Source: Gnetum montanum (lineage: Eukaryota > Streptophyta > Gnetopsida > Gnetales > Gnetaceae). From it: a stretch of DNA of 64,000 bases. Below the pieces are notes generated by a model, which searched no databases, was not told where the DNA came from, and saw only the letters and a list, made by a program, of their open reading frames with translations. Shown here piece after piece: positions 13,721-28,700 of the stretch (within the stretch, counting starts at the first letter, position 1; each line of letters begins with the position of its first letter). The translations under genes and the position numbers were made by a program. The stretch spans positions 132,366-196,365 of the forward strand of contig MNCI01008118.1 of the NCBI GenBank assembly GCA_015680685.1. The letters run 5' to 3'.

Positions 13721-16700
13721 TGTGGGTGTGGTGGTGGTGTGTGGGGTGCACATTGACTACCCTTCATCAGTGCACCTCATGCTTGCCCAATTTTGGGCTG
13801 AAGTGCTGAAAGTGCATTCTGATTGGCCAAGGCTATGTTGACAAACCTCCTCCATTGATGCTTAGGTGTTGACAAACCTCCTCTATTGATGCCTAGATGT
13901 TGACAAACCTCCTCTGTTTCCATGCAAAAACTATAAATACTCAGGATGAGCTCTCATACATATCCTAAGCATAATTTTGATTTCATTTGGCTTGTGGTGT
14001 TCGGTTTGTGTGAAGAGCTCTTCCTCCCTTGGGCAAGTTAAATTCCTTTCCTTGTTTTGTGTGTGTTTTGAGTTGTCGCTTTCACAAGTGCAGCTAGACT
14101 CTATTAGAGTGCTACCTTGCTTACGTAGCCCATAACCATTTGGTTAATGTAGAGTTTAGTGTTTGCATGGTGAATAAAGGTTATGGTTTTCCTTTGTTCC
14201 ATTCTTGATACCTTAAACATTAAAACACCAAAAACACTTATAAAACATTAAAACAATAAAAATACTTATTTAATTCTCATTTTCATAAGCTGTGACAATT
14301 TGCTCTTTGCCCAAGGAGGTCACTCTTTGCTCACGGAGGTCACAACTGTATGGCATTGTGTTGGGCCATCAAGGTTGTGACTTAAAAGCCATATTTATTG
14401 CATTTCATGTGTGGTGTTGCATTGTCCCCAAGAGGGATTGCAACACAAGCATTACACTTGTCCTGACAAGGGATTACGAAGCATGTATTTATGTTTGTTT
14501 TGTTTATTATAAATATAAAATTCATAAAATTCATAAAAATGATAAAATATAAAATTATAAATATTCTCTATATCTCTCTCCTGTGGCAACACAGGTTTTA
14601 ATTGTATCATATGTATTATAATCTCTTTTATATTTATTGAATGCAACAATAAACATGAGTATTCTTGGCAATCCACTCAACATCGTTTTCAAAGCTTATG
14701 ATTGGATCACACTGTGTTTCATATGATATATCCAGTTGGTCCAAAACCTGCAGAACCCCTATCACATAGGTTGCTGCATGCTCTAACCAAGTGACCTGTG
14801 CCTCATTGGCCTTTGCTATATCTCATATGTTCCTTGTAATTATAATTCTTTTACAATTCCTTGTTTGCATGATTCATATCAAATTATTTGAATATTATTT
14901 AACAATATCATTTTTGTATTTTCATTATTAAGAAGGTTTTTATTTTATTTGACATGAAAATGTTAAAAAAATTCCACTTCTGAGTGTTTCTGGGTTTCTC
15001 AATTTTTTGGCCTTGCTTTGGCCGTAAGTTGTTATAGAGAAATGACAAATCATTGTTCCAATGCTTTGTGGAATTACAGGTTTAGTCGATCACCCCACTA
15101 GTGAAAATTTAATCCTTTTCCTCATGTTCCCGTTGTATAAATTTTGTTTTTCAATTCAAAGCATGATTTCTCTGTTCTTTCCATATTGATAAATTTGTAA
15201 TTGATGTATCTTTTTAACAGGTTATAAAAAATGTGCCAGGATGCTTGAATCCTCTTCTATCTCGTGTTCTGCCTACCATCAAACCTATCTTAGCAAATGT
15301 AAGTGTCTTTTTGTTTTTGTTTTTGACAATTCTATATTTTTTTTCTAAAGTTCTATAAATTGCAAGAACTCTAATTTGATTCATAAAATTTAATTTTTTA
15401 TATATTATTTTCGCAGGCCCAGCACCAGCCGAGTGAATTAGTTGCAGGTACCTTGGACCTTCTGACAATGTTAATAAAGGTTTGTTTCACTTCAATTATT
15501 ACACTGGTGAACTTTTGCTTAGCTATGTATGCTGGCATATCCATGTGAATACTTTTGTATTTTGGTACCTGAAGTTGAGTCTGTCAACATTTTTTAGAAT
15601 TCACCATCAGACATAGTGCAAATCATTGGCGATGGATGCTTCCATTCTGTAATTTCAATAATTCTTCAGAGCAATGACCATAGTGAATTGCAGGTATATT
15701 TGATTACCCTCCTTTTACTTTGGGAAATTTCAAAATGTCCCTTTAATAATTGATTGCCATTCTTACAGAATGCAACAGAATTCTTGTCAGCCTTTGTTTT
15801 GTGGGGTAAAGAAGTGCTGTTGAATCCAGGTGCTGATGCAAATCTAACAGTTAAAAGGCTACTTGATGCAGCTGCTAGGTGATATGCTTTTTCCTGCATT
15901 TTCTTTCTCTTCATGTGTTTTCTCTTATATTTTGATGCAGCCTAAATTCTCTGCTAATAGCAGATGACTGGCTGTTCTAATCAGTGTAATGATAGCCAAA
16001 CTTATGGTTACAAAATGAAGTGAATTTTTAATTTTGTTTGAATGAAGCTGAAAATTTGTGCATATTTAAATTTACCATAAGCAGACGCTGTTGAATGCTA
16101 TTCATGTTCCTGTTGTGTGATAATGTCTGCTATTCATTTATTTATGATTGTGTAAAAGTTTATTTTGTAAAAGCACAATATATTTAAAACTTTTGTTGTA
16201 TGTTTTTAGGCTCTTGGATCCCCATCTTGACAGTTCTGGATCACTATTTGTTGGCACATACATATTGCAGCTTATACTACATCTCCCTTCATATTTGGCC
16301 ATGTATATGAAAGACCTTATTACAGCTCTCGTAAGGCGTCTTGAGACAGCAGAGATTGCTGGACTGAAAAATTCACTGTTGCTTGTTTTTGCTAGACTGG
16401 TACACACCCACGCAAAGTTTATTTTCATATTCTGCACGTTATCTGTTAAATTTGATTAGCCATTATTTTTGTCTTGCTCACTTTCAGGTGCATCTTAGTA
16501 TGCCAAACGTTGATCAATTCATTGACTTGCTCATTTCCATTCCAGCAAATGCTCACCAGAACTCATTACACTATGTTATGTCAGAATGGACTAAGCAACA
16601 GGGTGAGTGTTGCTCATGTTACAGCAGGAAGCAAATTTATTGTTGTTGGTCTTTATTATAATCTTGACAATGATTCCTTATTGTTTTTTGTTGCCTTTTT

Positions 16701-19700
16701 TGCAATTCCTTGGAATAGTTTCATGCAGACGATGATTGCAGATCTCACTGACATGCATCACCGAAACATCAATTTCAATTTCTATGATATTTGGAAAATC
16801 ATGTTACATATAACCATTGTGTTTTTCCTCGTTGCTGAGTACTTTATATTGGATAATCTCTCTGAAGAACTTCATGATGATTTTATCATTCAACTTACTC
16901 CAACTAGTAGGAACCCTATTCAAGGCATCAACAAAAAACTAACTTATTTATCTGCTCCTATATCCTACCACCTATGCTGTCAAATCAGTTGAGGAAGATT
17001 GGGCTCCCATTATTTTAGAATTGCAACAGGAAGATGGGTTCAAATTCCAAAAGAAGAGAGAACCTGTTGTTTATGCAATCAAAGAACAATTGAAGATGAG
17101 GATCACATATTCCGGGAATGTCCTGTTCTTGCACGAAGTTGCTACAAATGGCAAATTATAGCCAGTAGTTTAATTGAGCGTTTTGATACAGTATTAAGGA
17201 AACTTTGGTAACTTTATTGATGAAGTATTTACTACACATAGGATGTATATTTCTTCTATCCAATAGATCCTAAGGGTCTTTGGACGTAATAAAAAGCATT
17301 TCAGTATTTCAGTTTCACATTTCCTTCCATAGAGAACCTTGGAAGGATTCTTGCCTATATACTTGCAATAGCTATTATCCTACACAAACTCAAACAAGGG
17401 TAAATAGTCTTCCCAATTTCTTGGGTTATCAAGGACACAACTTCCTGTATCTTGAAGCACATGGATTTATTCCATGCGGCTGAATGTCTATTTCAGAATT
17501 AGAAGCACTATTCAGATTTAATTATGTTCCAAATGTCTTTTGAATTTCCTTCAAAAAGGTAGACAGTAATATTGTGTCCCTGTTAGAATTTATCTTTAAA
17601 GGCATTCCCGGAAACCTGATGATGTTCTTAATATAGATTTTTGTTATTCTTTCTGCATCATATGTTGTCTTGACTGAGACCAAGTGTGCTGATTTGGATC
17701 TCCTGAATAGAATCATTTCTCCATTGAGGCCTAGGAAACCCTACAATGGAATTGATACTGATTATATCACACTTAGATTTAGGCATATCATGTGGATAAG
17801 GTAAAACTGCAGGACGTCTATACTCATCTTTGACTTCTTGGTAAATAAGGCACTTGAGAACAAAGTAGACAACATTTTCCTTCATTCCTGGCCATCAAAT
17901 TCCGATTTCATATTTTAATACATTTCATTCCCATGCTGATGCCCTGCTATCGGAGGATTACAAAGTTCATACATGAGACTTTCTCCAAGGTGATTACCAT
18001 GAGGAACTTAACCTCTATTCTTAAACTGTAGAACTTTATTATTGCTTACACTAAAAAATTTCAGCTACTGTTTTTCTAACATTCAATCCTTGATTCTTTG
18101 GGAAAAAGAATTCTTAAGTTGAGCTTTACCTATATGGAATTTGACTTTTAATTTCCGTTGTGACCTTCAAATATCCTCCTCTACCTCCTCTACTTAATGG
18201 ATCGGTTATCTTATTATTACCTTTGTGTTTATGATAAGATGATCTTAAATTATAGTTACTAAGTCATTGGGTCCACCTTCTCTGCCTTAGGTCCAGATTT
18301 TGTTATGTGAAAATATATTTTAGGCTTTGATGTTTAGTCGACACCTGGAAACTTTCTTCATATTAATCATCATCATCATCATCATCCTACTCCTAGCCTT
18401 ATTCCTAGCCTTATTCCAACTATATGACGTTACCCATCAAGTTCTTTTTTGCCATTCACCTTTGTTAAGAGCCAAATTAACATTAATTTCTGGATGACTA
18501 GTTCTTGGATATTTTTCTTATTCTTGCAATATCATGCATATTCCAGGCTACCTCAATTAAGTAGCTTGTTTTACAAGTGTAGTCTGTAGTCTTCTTTGCA
18601 CATAACCAAACCATTTGTTCAAATCTGGGTGTTGCCTGAAAAAATTCCAAATAAGGGAATGTCAATCTATATAAAGTTCATCATTAAGTTTGGCAGCTTT
18701 AGTGGGTGGGTTCCATTTTGTAGTTACCAAAAAACCGTAACCATAAAACACAGACAATCATAACCCTAAAATAGCCTATAAAGAGGTGCTTCCACTTTCC
18801 ATGTATGATGTATTGGCTTAGTCAAATGCATTTGCTTTGAGTTGTTTCTATTTCATTATATGCATGTACACATCTCTTCCTTGTTCTTTCATGTTAGCTC
18901 TAAGCATTTGCATCTTAAAGGTTGGCATGGTGTTAGATCATGTGGGCCACAATTCAAGCTTGGAGCATGTGTAGAGATATGCTTAAATGAAACGTGAGAG
19001 AGGAAGTTTTTGTCTAGTTGTATTACTAAGCAAAGGATTGGAAGGGTAGAGATGACACAACAACATGTGAAGGCAAGTACACAACAACATGTGAAGGCAA
19101 NNNNNNNNNNNNNNNNNNNNNNNNNNNNNNNNNNNNNNNNNNNNNNNNNNNNNNNNNNNNNNNNNNNNNNNNNNNNNNNNNNNNNNNNNNNNNNNNNNNN
19201 NNNNNNNNNNNNNNNNNNNNNNNNNNNNNNNNNNNNNNNNNNNNNNNNNNNNNNNNNNNNNNNNNNNNNNNNNNNNNNNNNNNNNNNNNNNNNNNNNNNN
19301 NNNNNNNNNNNNNNNNNNNNNNNNNNNNNNNNNNNNNNNNNNNNNNNNNNNNNNNNNNNNNNNNNNNNNNNNNNNNNNNNNNNNNNNNNNNNNNNNNNNN
19401 NNNNNNNNNNNNNNNNNNNNNNNNNNNNNNNNNNNNNNNNNNNNNNNNNNNNNNNNNNNNNNNNNNNNNNNNNNNNNNNNNNNNNNNNNNNNNNNNNNNN
19501 NNNNNNNNNNNNNNNNNNNNNNNNNNNNNNNNNNNNNNNNNNNNNNNNNNNNNNNNNNNNNNNNNNNNNNNNNNNNNNNNNNNNNNNNNNNNNNNNNNNN
19601 NNNNNNNNNNNNNNNNNNNNNNNNNNNNNNNNNNNNNNNNNNNNNNNNNNNNNNNNNNNNNNNNNNNNNNNNNNNNNNNNNNNNNNNNNNNNNNNNNNNN

Positions 19701-22700
19701 NNNNNNNNNNNNNNNNNNNCCCCCCCCGTGGGGGGTCTCTCTGGAATGCCCCCCCCCTCAGCAAGCCCCAGGACCCTACGGTTTTGCCCGGACAGGGGAG
19801 CCGTTGGCCCCTCTGGGGCTCCACCTTTACGCGGGGCCAGAGAACCCAACGGGAGCGGCAACCCCTTGATCACTCTGATAGACCAGTTTCCCCCCCACCA
19901 GAGACTTTTGGCCATGGGAATTGGAATGAGGAGCTTCGGCAGGCCATGCAGAGGGCAGCAAACGAGGCTCGGGAGGCGGAGAGAAAAGAGTGGAAAGCCA
20001 AATGGAATGAAGCCCTTGCGTAGGCCTGGGCCAACTTGGAGGCCCAGTTCTCTGAGCGCGAGTAGGAGCGGGTGAGGCAGTAGGACCTCATGGCCAAGGC
20101 TGTTAGGGCTCGCTTAATAGACGAAATCCGGGCCCAAGTGCGGGAAGAGTTGATCCAAGAGGACATGGCCCATAGACAGCATGAACAGGTGGAGCGGGCG
20201 GAGTAGGAGCAGCTTCAAGAAGAGGAGGACCAGCGACAACGTCAGCTTGACCGAGCCCACGAGCACAACACCCGACAGTGGCTAAGAGGGGGGCGATGCC
20301 CGTACCTCATTCTTGGCATCAGCTGTGAGAGCTCTTGGGCTGAGCTCAGACGACATATCCACCGAACCTCGGCGCGCTTCCATCCGGATGTGGGTGCTTC
20401 GTGGGCAGACAGGAGTTGACGGGAGTCGGCCATGCAGGGTATCCAACAAGCGGCCAGTTTCATGGACATGGAGGACCATCGGAACACTCTGGATATCCTC
20501 CATGAATTGGAGCGCCCCGACTGCACCTGCTGACAAATGCCGACGAACCCATAAGGGGTGGTCGGGCTCGGGTGGTGGGGGACCCTTGCCCCCCTCTACT
20601 GGGTCGGTGCGGCCCCCGTCTTCTCCGATGTTCTGGCTCGTCATCCGGGTGGGGGTGTGCCCCCCTTTCTGTTGTCTCTGGTGGGNAGGGGGCTCTCAAC
20701 TTTAATGTTTGTTTTTTTTTTTTTGAGAAAGTAGTCAGGATTATATTACTGAGAAACGCAAAATATGTTACAAGAGATTACAAGTGGGGGCCCATNTCTA
20801 TAATAATATTACTTCTTAAATCTACTGAAAAAATATTAAAAATAGATTTGGTCACTTGTCTACATAAAAATTAACAAAAATTATGAAAAATGTAATAATT
20901 GTGTATAAAGCTTCAAGGTCAACAAGCCTTATGCATTCAAATTAGAAAACCTCAAAATAACATTAATGACAAGTTTTAATTTATGTTGTTGGTGGTAGGT
21001 ACAAAATGGAGCACTAATTTTATGGGCAATTAGCAGAATTGAAAGCTGTAGTTTGAGGTTAGGAATGGGTTAATGCCCTAGTCTCAAGGAATTCCTGAAT
21101 GTCATCCAAATCTTAATTGTATCATTAATAAAAGCATTTTGTTATATTTTTAAAGATGAAAAACAATTTGGCATGTAACACTGCAAAAAATATTTGGAAG
21201 CATCCTTGGTATTGCTCCTAAAGGAAGTTCTTAATTGTTACACATTTCTTTAATTCTTCTAGCATTTGTTGTAAATAAAACATAAACTTGTTCCAATTCA
21301 GGAGAAATTCATGGTTCATACCAAATCAAAGTTACGATAACTGCTCTGTGTCATCTATTGAGCTCACAACATCCAGAACTGTACAAAGTACAAGTTCAAG
21401 GTCATCTTGTCCCGGTAAGAATTTTACTATATCTTCTGAATTTGAAAATAAATATTTTTTGTGGATATTTACTTTTGGAAACATAGAAAGTATTTATTTA
21501 CTAAGTTTGTTGCCAGTCAACTTTAAGCGGGATAGTTACTCGGTCTAGGTCAAAGGAAGCCCCAGATCAGTGGACAACAATCTCTCTCCCTTCAAAGGTA
21601 ACAATATGTCTTTGTTCATAGTCTGTTACCTTTCTATGATATATATGTATGCTTAGACTGATCTGAGTGCTTGCTTTCTAGATGCTTTCATTGCTAGCAC
21701 AGATGTTGATTGAAATCCAAGAGCAAAATGCCAATGCAGATGAAGAGGTATTAAAATACGATGACATTAAATATTCTTACTGCATCTGTATTTAGTGAAT
21801 AAATTGAATATATATTTTTTCAAATGATTCCATTATTGATTTGTAAATATTTGCTGAATAATTCTATTTGTTTCGAAACTATTGCCTATTTGAAGATTTA
21901 ATGTCGTCAAATAATGAACATGCTTTCTGTTAATTTCTTCTGCATTACTAGAAATAAAAAGAAACTATAAAATAACGGCATGAGAGTCATTTAGACCTTA
22001 AATGAGTATTTGCCGTATTTATTTGGTTCATTTGATTTTAGCCATGGCCTTGCTTACAGTATGTTATGCTTTGCTTCGTCCAAAATCATGAGATCATTTT
22101 TTAAATGCTGCTCTCTTGGGTTTATAGTACTTAAGGTACTGCCTATTAGAACAGTCTTGAGTATTATTCTACATCTCTGTCATTTCTCGCATTGTAGAGG
22201 CCTACGTTTGTTAGCTATTTGTTTCTTGTCTTCAACTGATACCTGTGTTTTATTTTTATTGTTTGGTTTTATTTTTGGCTTTTTTTTTTGTTTATGAAAA
22301 TATTTGCTGTTCACAAATATTTTCATAAACAATCTAATAGGTTACACTACATTATTGTTTTATGCGTTTGAATAACTACTCAGTTGTGAAAAGATTTTAA
22401 GATTTATTATAAGAAGCATGAGAAATTCTCTTATCGTTATTAGTAAATGTTAATTCCAAATAATCTTTGAAAAGGGTAGCCGAGTCAATGCATTGATAAG
22501 AGAGTAAACCGCTGATTGGTTGTACTGGTGATGGTTTTTGTTGTCATTTTTACTTGAATAAACCTTCGATGTTGTTCTTTCTCTTTGTTCGTTGTAGGAT
22601 GATGAGTGGGAGGAGCTTGAAGATGGGGAACATGATGTGGATGCTAGCGATTTTGTAGATTCCATATCAAGCACTGGACCAACTGTTACAGAGATGCAGC

Positions 22701-25700
22701 ATTTGAAGGATATGCTGAAGGAGGTAGGTTAATTGAAGCGGCATCTTCAATAAAATTCAATTAGAATTTGGACCTCAGTTACATGGGAAATAGGAATTTT
22801 CTGAGCACTGGGAATGCACAGGATGAAGATGTGTTTGAAGATGACCCACTTACTGCTGCAGATCCTTTAAATGAGGTAAGCTAGTATGATTAGTCATATT
22901 TGGTAATCGATGACAAATATGATCTAGCTAATTTATAGACATTGGAGGTACTTGCATTGGTTTTTTGAAATAAAAAAAATGTTTTGTACAGATTGAAACA
23001 AGATCCTATACTGTTAGTTGTATCCAGTCCCTTTTTGTAAGCAATAAGCAATTGTTTCATCAATTATGGCAGGTATGCTTTCTCTACCCTTAAGAATTTT
23101 TGACATTGATCACTTGACATTTACAGCTTTCCTGCCTTTAGTCTATTGATGGCTACATGATATATTTAGAGCCATACATAAGTAGAAGTTATGGCTGTGC
23201 TGAATTTTTTGCTTCTGGATTTGTGCATGGAATTTGGAGAAAATGTCTTTTTCTTTTGCATGATCAGTATAAATGGTGTTGAAGAAATTTGCCACAGAAA
23301 TTTCACGGATATGCTAATGGAAACTGAATGTTTTAACAACATCTATAAGTGGCTTATGATGGACCCTTGACTATATTTGATGTTATTTAAATTAATTAAT
23401 ACTCAAGAAATTCTGAAGTTAAACTTGCCATAGATGACAATTTTAAATCAGTAGCTAAATCGATCCCTATCCAAAAGGTCTTGACCCAGGCAGATAATCA
23501 CAGACTGCTTGAACGTATCTCTAAGGTTGAGGTTCAGGATGCCATATCCCCCATGAAGCTGGGGAAAGCTCTGGGCCACGATGGGTGGCCACTTGAGTTT
23601 TTCAACAAGTACTTTGATGTTATGGGAGACAACGTGGTTGATGCTTTTAACCTCATGTTGTGTTGGGGCCAGGTCAGAAAGGAAATAAACTGTTCTACGA
23701 TAGTTTTGCTCCTGAAGGTCAACAACCTTACCAGGCTGGCTGATTTCAGACCTATTGGTGTATGCAACACACTGCTCAGAATTTTTGCCAAAGTCTTAGT
23801 TTGATGGTTACAACTGTTGATATCATCTCGGGTCAGACATCCCCAAGTTGGGTTTGTCAAGGGTAGGTGTATCCAAGATCAGATTTTGCTGCTCCATGAG
23901 CTTATGCACTCTGCGTCTAAAGCTGCTTTTCCTGGTATGTTTCTTAAGATAAATATTGCTAAAGTGTATGATACTGTTAATTGAGACTTGCTAGGTCAGA
24001 TACTGCTGCGTAAGGGCTTCCACCTAAGATTTGCAACTTATGTTTGTAGATGCAGTGCACAGGGGGTTTCTCTTTTGATATCAATGGTAACTTGTGGGGT
24101 TTTTCCTCCCCTTAGAGAGGTTTGTGGCAAGCAGACCCCCTTTTCACTTATCTCTTTATCCTAGCCATGGATACCATGAATTTATACTGTAGGCCAGAGG
24201 ATGTCAGGGGTCTTGAGGCTGAGGAGTTCACGTTTAGTGCTAATCATTATGCTGATGACACTATCCTTGTGATGAAGGCGACAGTTCCTTAGGCTGAAGC
24301 AGTAAAAAGGTCATTGGGTCATATGAGTTGGGGGTTGCGACTAGACATCAATTGGGCAAAGTTTGTCGTCCATTTCATCCAGATTGACACTGTTATGAAA
24401 AAGGAAGATATGTGGCAGCCTAGGAATTGGTCAAGGGAGTCATGAGGATGCTTACTTGGGGATCCTAATGTTTGCCTGGTGTAGGAGTGTTATATGTCCA
24501 ATTTTGTATGAAGAATACAGACCAGAATTGAGCACTGGATGTCACGTTTCTTAACCAGCAAGGGGAAACTGCTTCTGGCTTGTACTGCCCTCTTAGCAAT
24601 GGCCAAATATGTGGCTTCAGTGGTGGCTCCACCGCAGTAGGTTATACTGCTTCTGGCTTGTACTGCCCTCGTAGCAATGGCCAAATATGTGGCTTCAGTG
24701 GTGGCTCCACCGCAGTAGGTTATACTGCTTCTGGCTTGTACTGCCCTCTTAGCAATGGCCAAATATGTGGTTTCAGTGGTGGCTCCACCGCAGTAGGTTA
24801 TAGATAAAGTCAATTAAATCATTTGGAACTTTGTTTAGTCTGAGGGTAAAGAGGGGAATAACATTCACCTGGTGTGTTGGGAAAAGTTAGCAAGGCCAAA
24901 GTTCATGGAAGGAGTGTGAGTTCTGAGATTCAAGGATGTCATTTTGTTGGGTCATCATAACCTTATAAGGAAGATTACGGAAGTGGAGGAGAATTCAACA
25001 GAAGAATCCCCATGGGTAGTTATTGTCAAACATAAGTATATGGTGTGGGAGTGCTTACGAAATGATTCTTTCTTTTGGAAGAATGTCTACCAACAACACC
25101 ATACATCGCACTGGTTCATTTCATCTGAGTTACACGGCTTGAATGACATCATGCAAAGGAATTATGGTGTGGCATTGGGATGGCGCATGATTTGGAGAGG
25201 ACACTTGCTTGAGAAGATCAAGATGATGGCTGTATATTAACCAAGTAGTTTTGACTACATTTTTTTTTGAATGGCAGGACACTGATCTCAACACCCATTG
25301 CCCTATGTGCAGTGCCAAGGATTTGGAAACCCAAACACATCTTTTCCTCACCTACCCTTTCATTGCATGTGTCTAGTATCATAGTGATATCGACCCATCC
25401 ATCCCATTTCTCAGCGATAGTCCCGTTGGTGCACTTCTATGGTTTGTTTGGAAGACCAAGAATGTTGTAGTCTTTAGAAATGCTTCGATGCATCAACCAA
25501 GGATTGTTGTTGTCTGTGCTAGAAGCTTGTGGAAGGAGGCTCTTGCTACTATGGGGGTGACTCCCACCTTTGAAACAAACTATGAATCATCTTAGAATAA
25601 TGCTGAGCTGTGGTAGCTAGTGTAGCAAGTTGGTTGGGAGGAGTTGCTCTTAGCCCTTAAGGGAGAAGCAAACTTGTAGGATGTGGCCTTCTTTGTGTGT

Positions 25701-28700
25701 TGGGAGGCTGGGGCTATGACTTTTTAGGGGGTGTGTACTTTGTTGACTAAGGACACCATCACAGATTGCCTAGCCATTCCACAAGTTGGGGAGGATATTT
25801 GCCTACAAGTCATGGGCTTTAGGATGCGGTCCCTTTCTTCAACAAGAACATTCCCAAAACTACCAATAGATGGTTCCTTATTTGTGCTTGTTGCCTCTTT
25901 GGCACACAGTTGAAGAATTGGTGTGATAAGGACATCACCCAACCCTTATGTAATCCTCAATGCGTTGTTGTTGTATGCGTGTGTGTATCTTGGTTTGTGT
26001 ATATCTTCTTGTGTTAACCTTGTTTGTGATGATCTAAGGGTGCTGTAGGATGAAGAAGAGCTTGTTCGGAGTGTGCTTGAAGTTCTTTGGTGTTGTCTTG
26101 TTGTGGGAAGACTTTCTAGAAGGATGTCTACTCTTGGTAGAAGATGTCTACTCCAGATGTGAGATATATCCTTTTGGAATGTAGATGTCTACACTAAATG
26201 CTAGATGTCTTTTGCAATTGGCCTCATCTCAGGCAAGACTTCTCCTTTGTCACAAAGGTGTCTATTTTGGTGAATAATAGATATTAATTTGTATTTTGAA
26301 TGCTAGTGGAGACAAAAGGTCAGATGAGAGACTAGAAATAAGTGTCTATGGCCTAAGTTGGGTCAAGAGTTGAGAGTGAGAGCTTTGAGAGGTATCTTGA
26401 GAGCTTGTGGAAGGAATTTGAGCGAGAGGCAAGGGAGAGCACTTAAGAGAGATTAGAAGAATCTCTTATAAGTGTCTGTCTCGAGCTTTGGCTCCATGGT
26501 GAGCAGTTCAGGGATTGAGAGGAGACATGTGTGGTGTCTAAGATCATTGGAAGAGGTGTGAGTTGAGCTTGGTTCCTCATCCTTGATGTATTTCTTTATA
26601 TTTTTAGAGTTCTCTTATAAAAGGAAGATTTTCTTGATTTTCTTGTTGTGTTCTTATTTTCTAAGCTTAATTTGCTAGAGAGCTTGTGGAATGGGTCCTT
26701 TTGGGGTCTATTGAGGTAGGCTCCATGTCATGGTGGATTGTTTCTTTGTGCAATCAGGCAATGTTTAGAAATTGCAAGGCATGCATTTTGCATTTTTTGA
26801 GGTGTTTGCAATAGGGAAGGCCTATTAACCTTCCTAAGTTCTTTCTTGTTGCACTTTAGTAGAGGCGGTGAGGGTGACACTTGGGTTTGATCTTGGCCTT
26901 GTGGAGGGTTGCTAGGTTGTTGGGAGCCTTGTTGTCCTTTGATCAATGGGTTGAGCATTCTTTGGGTAGGGTTTACGCTAAGCACTAGGGTATGTGCGAA
27001 AGACCAACTTATTCAAAAAGGGGATGGGAAAGCAATTTGCCAGAAGACATCTCCACAACCTCCCCTATGTAGAGTACGCTTTTGGTTGGGGAGGGGTTTG
27101 AGTAGCGGGAGGTTGAGCTGCAACTCTTTTGGCAAAAGCAATTTTTGGAGAGAGAGCCAGCCATGAAAAAGAGTTTGAGGATAAATTCTTGGCAGACTTG
27201 TGTAGAGCCATACAAGATATTGAACAACATATGTATGAAGGTAGAGTAGCTTAGAATGGAGGTGGAAGAATAGGCCCTGTAGACAAGGGGAGGAGTTGAA
27301 GTAGGAGTAAGAGAAGAAAGCTTCAATAGTTAATGTAGGAGGCCATTTACTAGAGCATTCTTGAAGAGCACCTATGTGAAGAGATTAAGGAGCAACTTAG
27401 GAGGGAGGCGTAGGAGTAGGAGGCTAGGAAGAGGGAGGAGACCTTCAGGTGTAGAGAAGAATATTTGGAGGAAGAGGCCATGAGGAAGTGCTAGAGCAAA
27501 ATGCTCGCCTCCAATGTGAGGCTATGGTTATGGGAGGAAATTTGCCTATACAAAGTCATGGGCATTTTTTTCTGAGGAAAAGTCTAGTTATTTACATACA
27601 AGAGGGGTGAACCCCCAAAGTAGCAATTACAATAGCAATATCATCATGGAGGGTAGAAGATCCTTTAGCAAAATAGATGAACACCTAGACCAATTGAAAA
27701 GCCCTAGACATTCCTAAAGGGCATCGAAACCAAAAACCACAAAATAGTCATGTGCAACATCATAAATGTCATTTAAAATAGAGGGTATGTGTATTTGGAA
27801 AAGCAGACGAACACACAATTTATGTGTATCACATTGGCTCATCTCACAAGGAGTCACATGTGTTAAACGTTATGATTGTGCATTCATGGATATTTTTTGA
27901 CAAGTGAAAGTTGGCAAATACTTTCGAGACGCATTTAAAGGGAAAGTTTAGGCATTTTGCACGAATCATGCAAGCATTCCGCTTGAGCCAAATCTCTTAG
28001 GCAACCTCCATCTATAATGAAATCTCATGTAAGTGGCTTTGAATGATGGGCTCGTAATCATTGCCCGACATTGATCCCACAGGATTCCAGTCCACATGCA
28101 CATGAATCGACCTATAGCCTTTGTAAGAAATTTTTTGAAAATGTATGTTATAGTTTCAATTTCCTTATAGTAAAGGATACATCAGGAGGTTGTGGCAAAA
28201 CCCCATTGCTGAAGTTTTTCTTGAGTGAGCACTGCATGATGAGTCACAACTAAGCAAAAAACCTTATCTTTAGTCAACAATGCATCCTTGAAATAAGGTC
28301 CCATCATTTTACTTTGGTGCAAGATTGCCTATAAAGACATGAGATCCATTGTTAGTGCTTTGTTGAAGCAAACTGCAAGGTATCTTCATTGGCTGAATTA
28401 GGGGGCTGTGTCTTTTAAGGATGTTAAGAATTTTGGTGAACTGGCCATATCTATTTATCTATTATCATTATGAAAGACTGATGGAATTCTCCATTGCCCT
28501 CTATTGAACCAATCCTTTACATGTGCCCCTGGACCTTGGCACAATAGGGTGACTGCTTCAGAAAAAAAATTTCCCAATCATTTTATGATGAGCTTGTTCT
28601 ATTAGAATACCTTCCACCGGAATGTCTACTTCCCTAAATTCCCAGCACCCAAGCAACTGAAGGAAAGTCCATTCTCTCCTAATGGTTTTTCATATCTTTG

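Noticed and set aside
13541-13841. Overlapping frames with alternating Arg-Glu repeats
   Set aside because: They are produced by the GA microsatellite in all three frames and have no conserved flanks.
16138-16437. A - strand frame of 99 codons
   Set aside because: It is the antisense shadow of importin exon 16210-16399.
18889-20023. Three frames of more than 300 codons on both strands
   Set aside because: They consist mostly of unknown residues from the 619-N gap.
19720-20705. Bacterial or fungal contamination or horizontal transfer for the GC-rich block
   Set aside because: Two AT-rich homologues with the same domain order exist in this window, one inside a LINE with target duplications.
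24580-24807. Small protein with a Cys/Gly/Ser-rich repeat (GFSGGSTAVGY)
   Set aside because: It is the wrong frame of a triplicated LINE RT segment.
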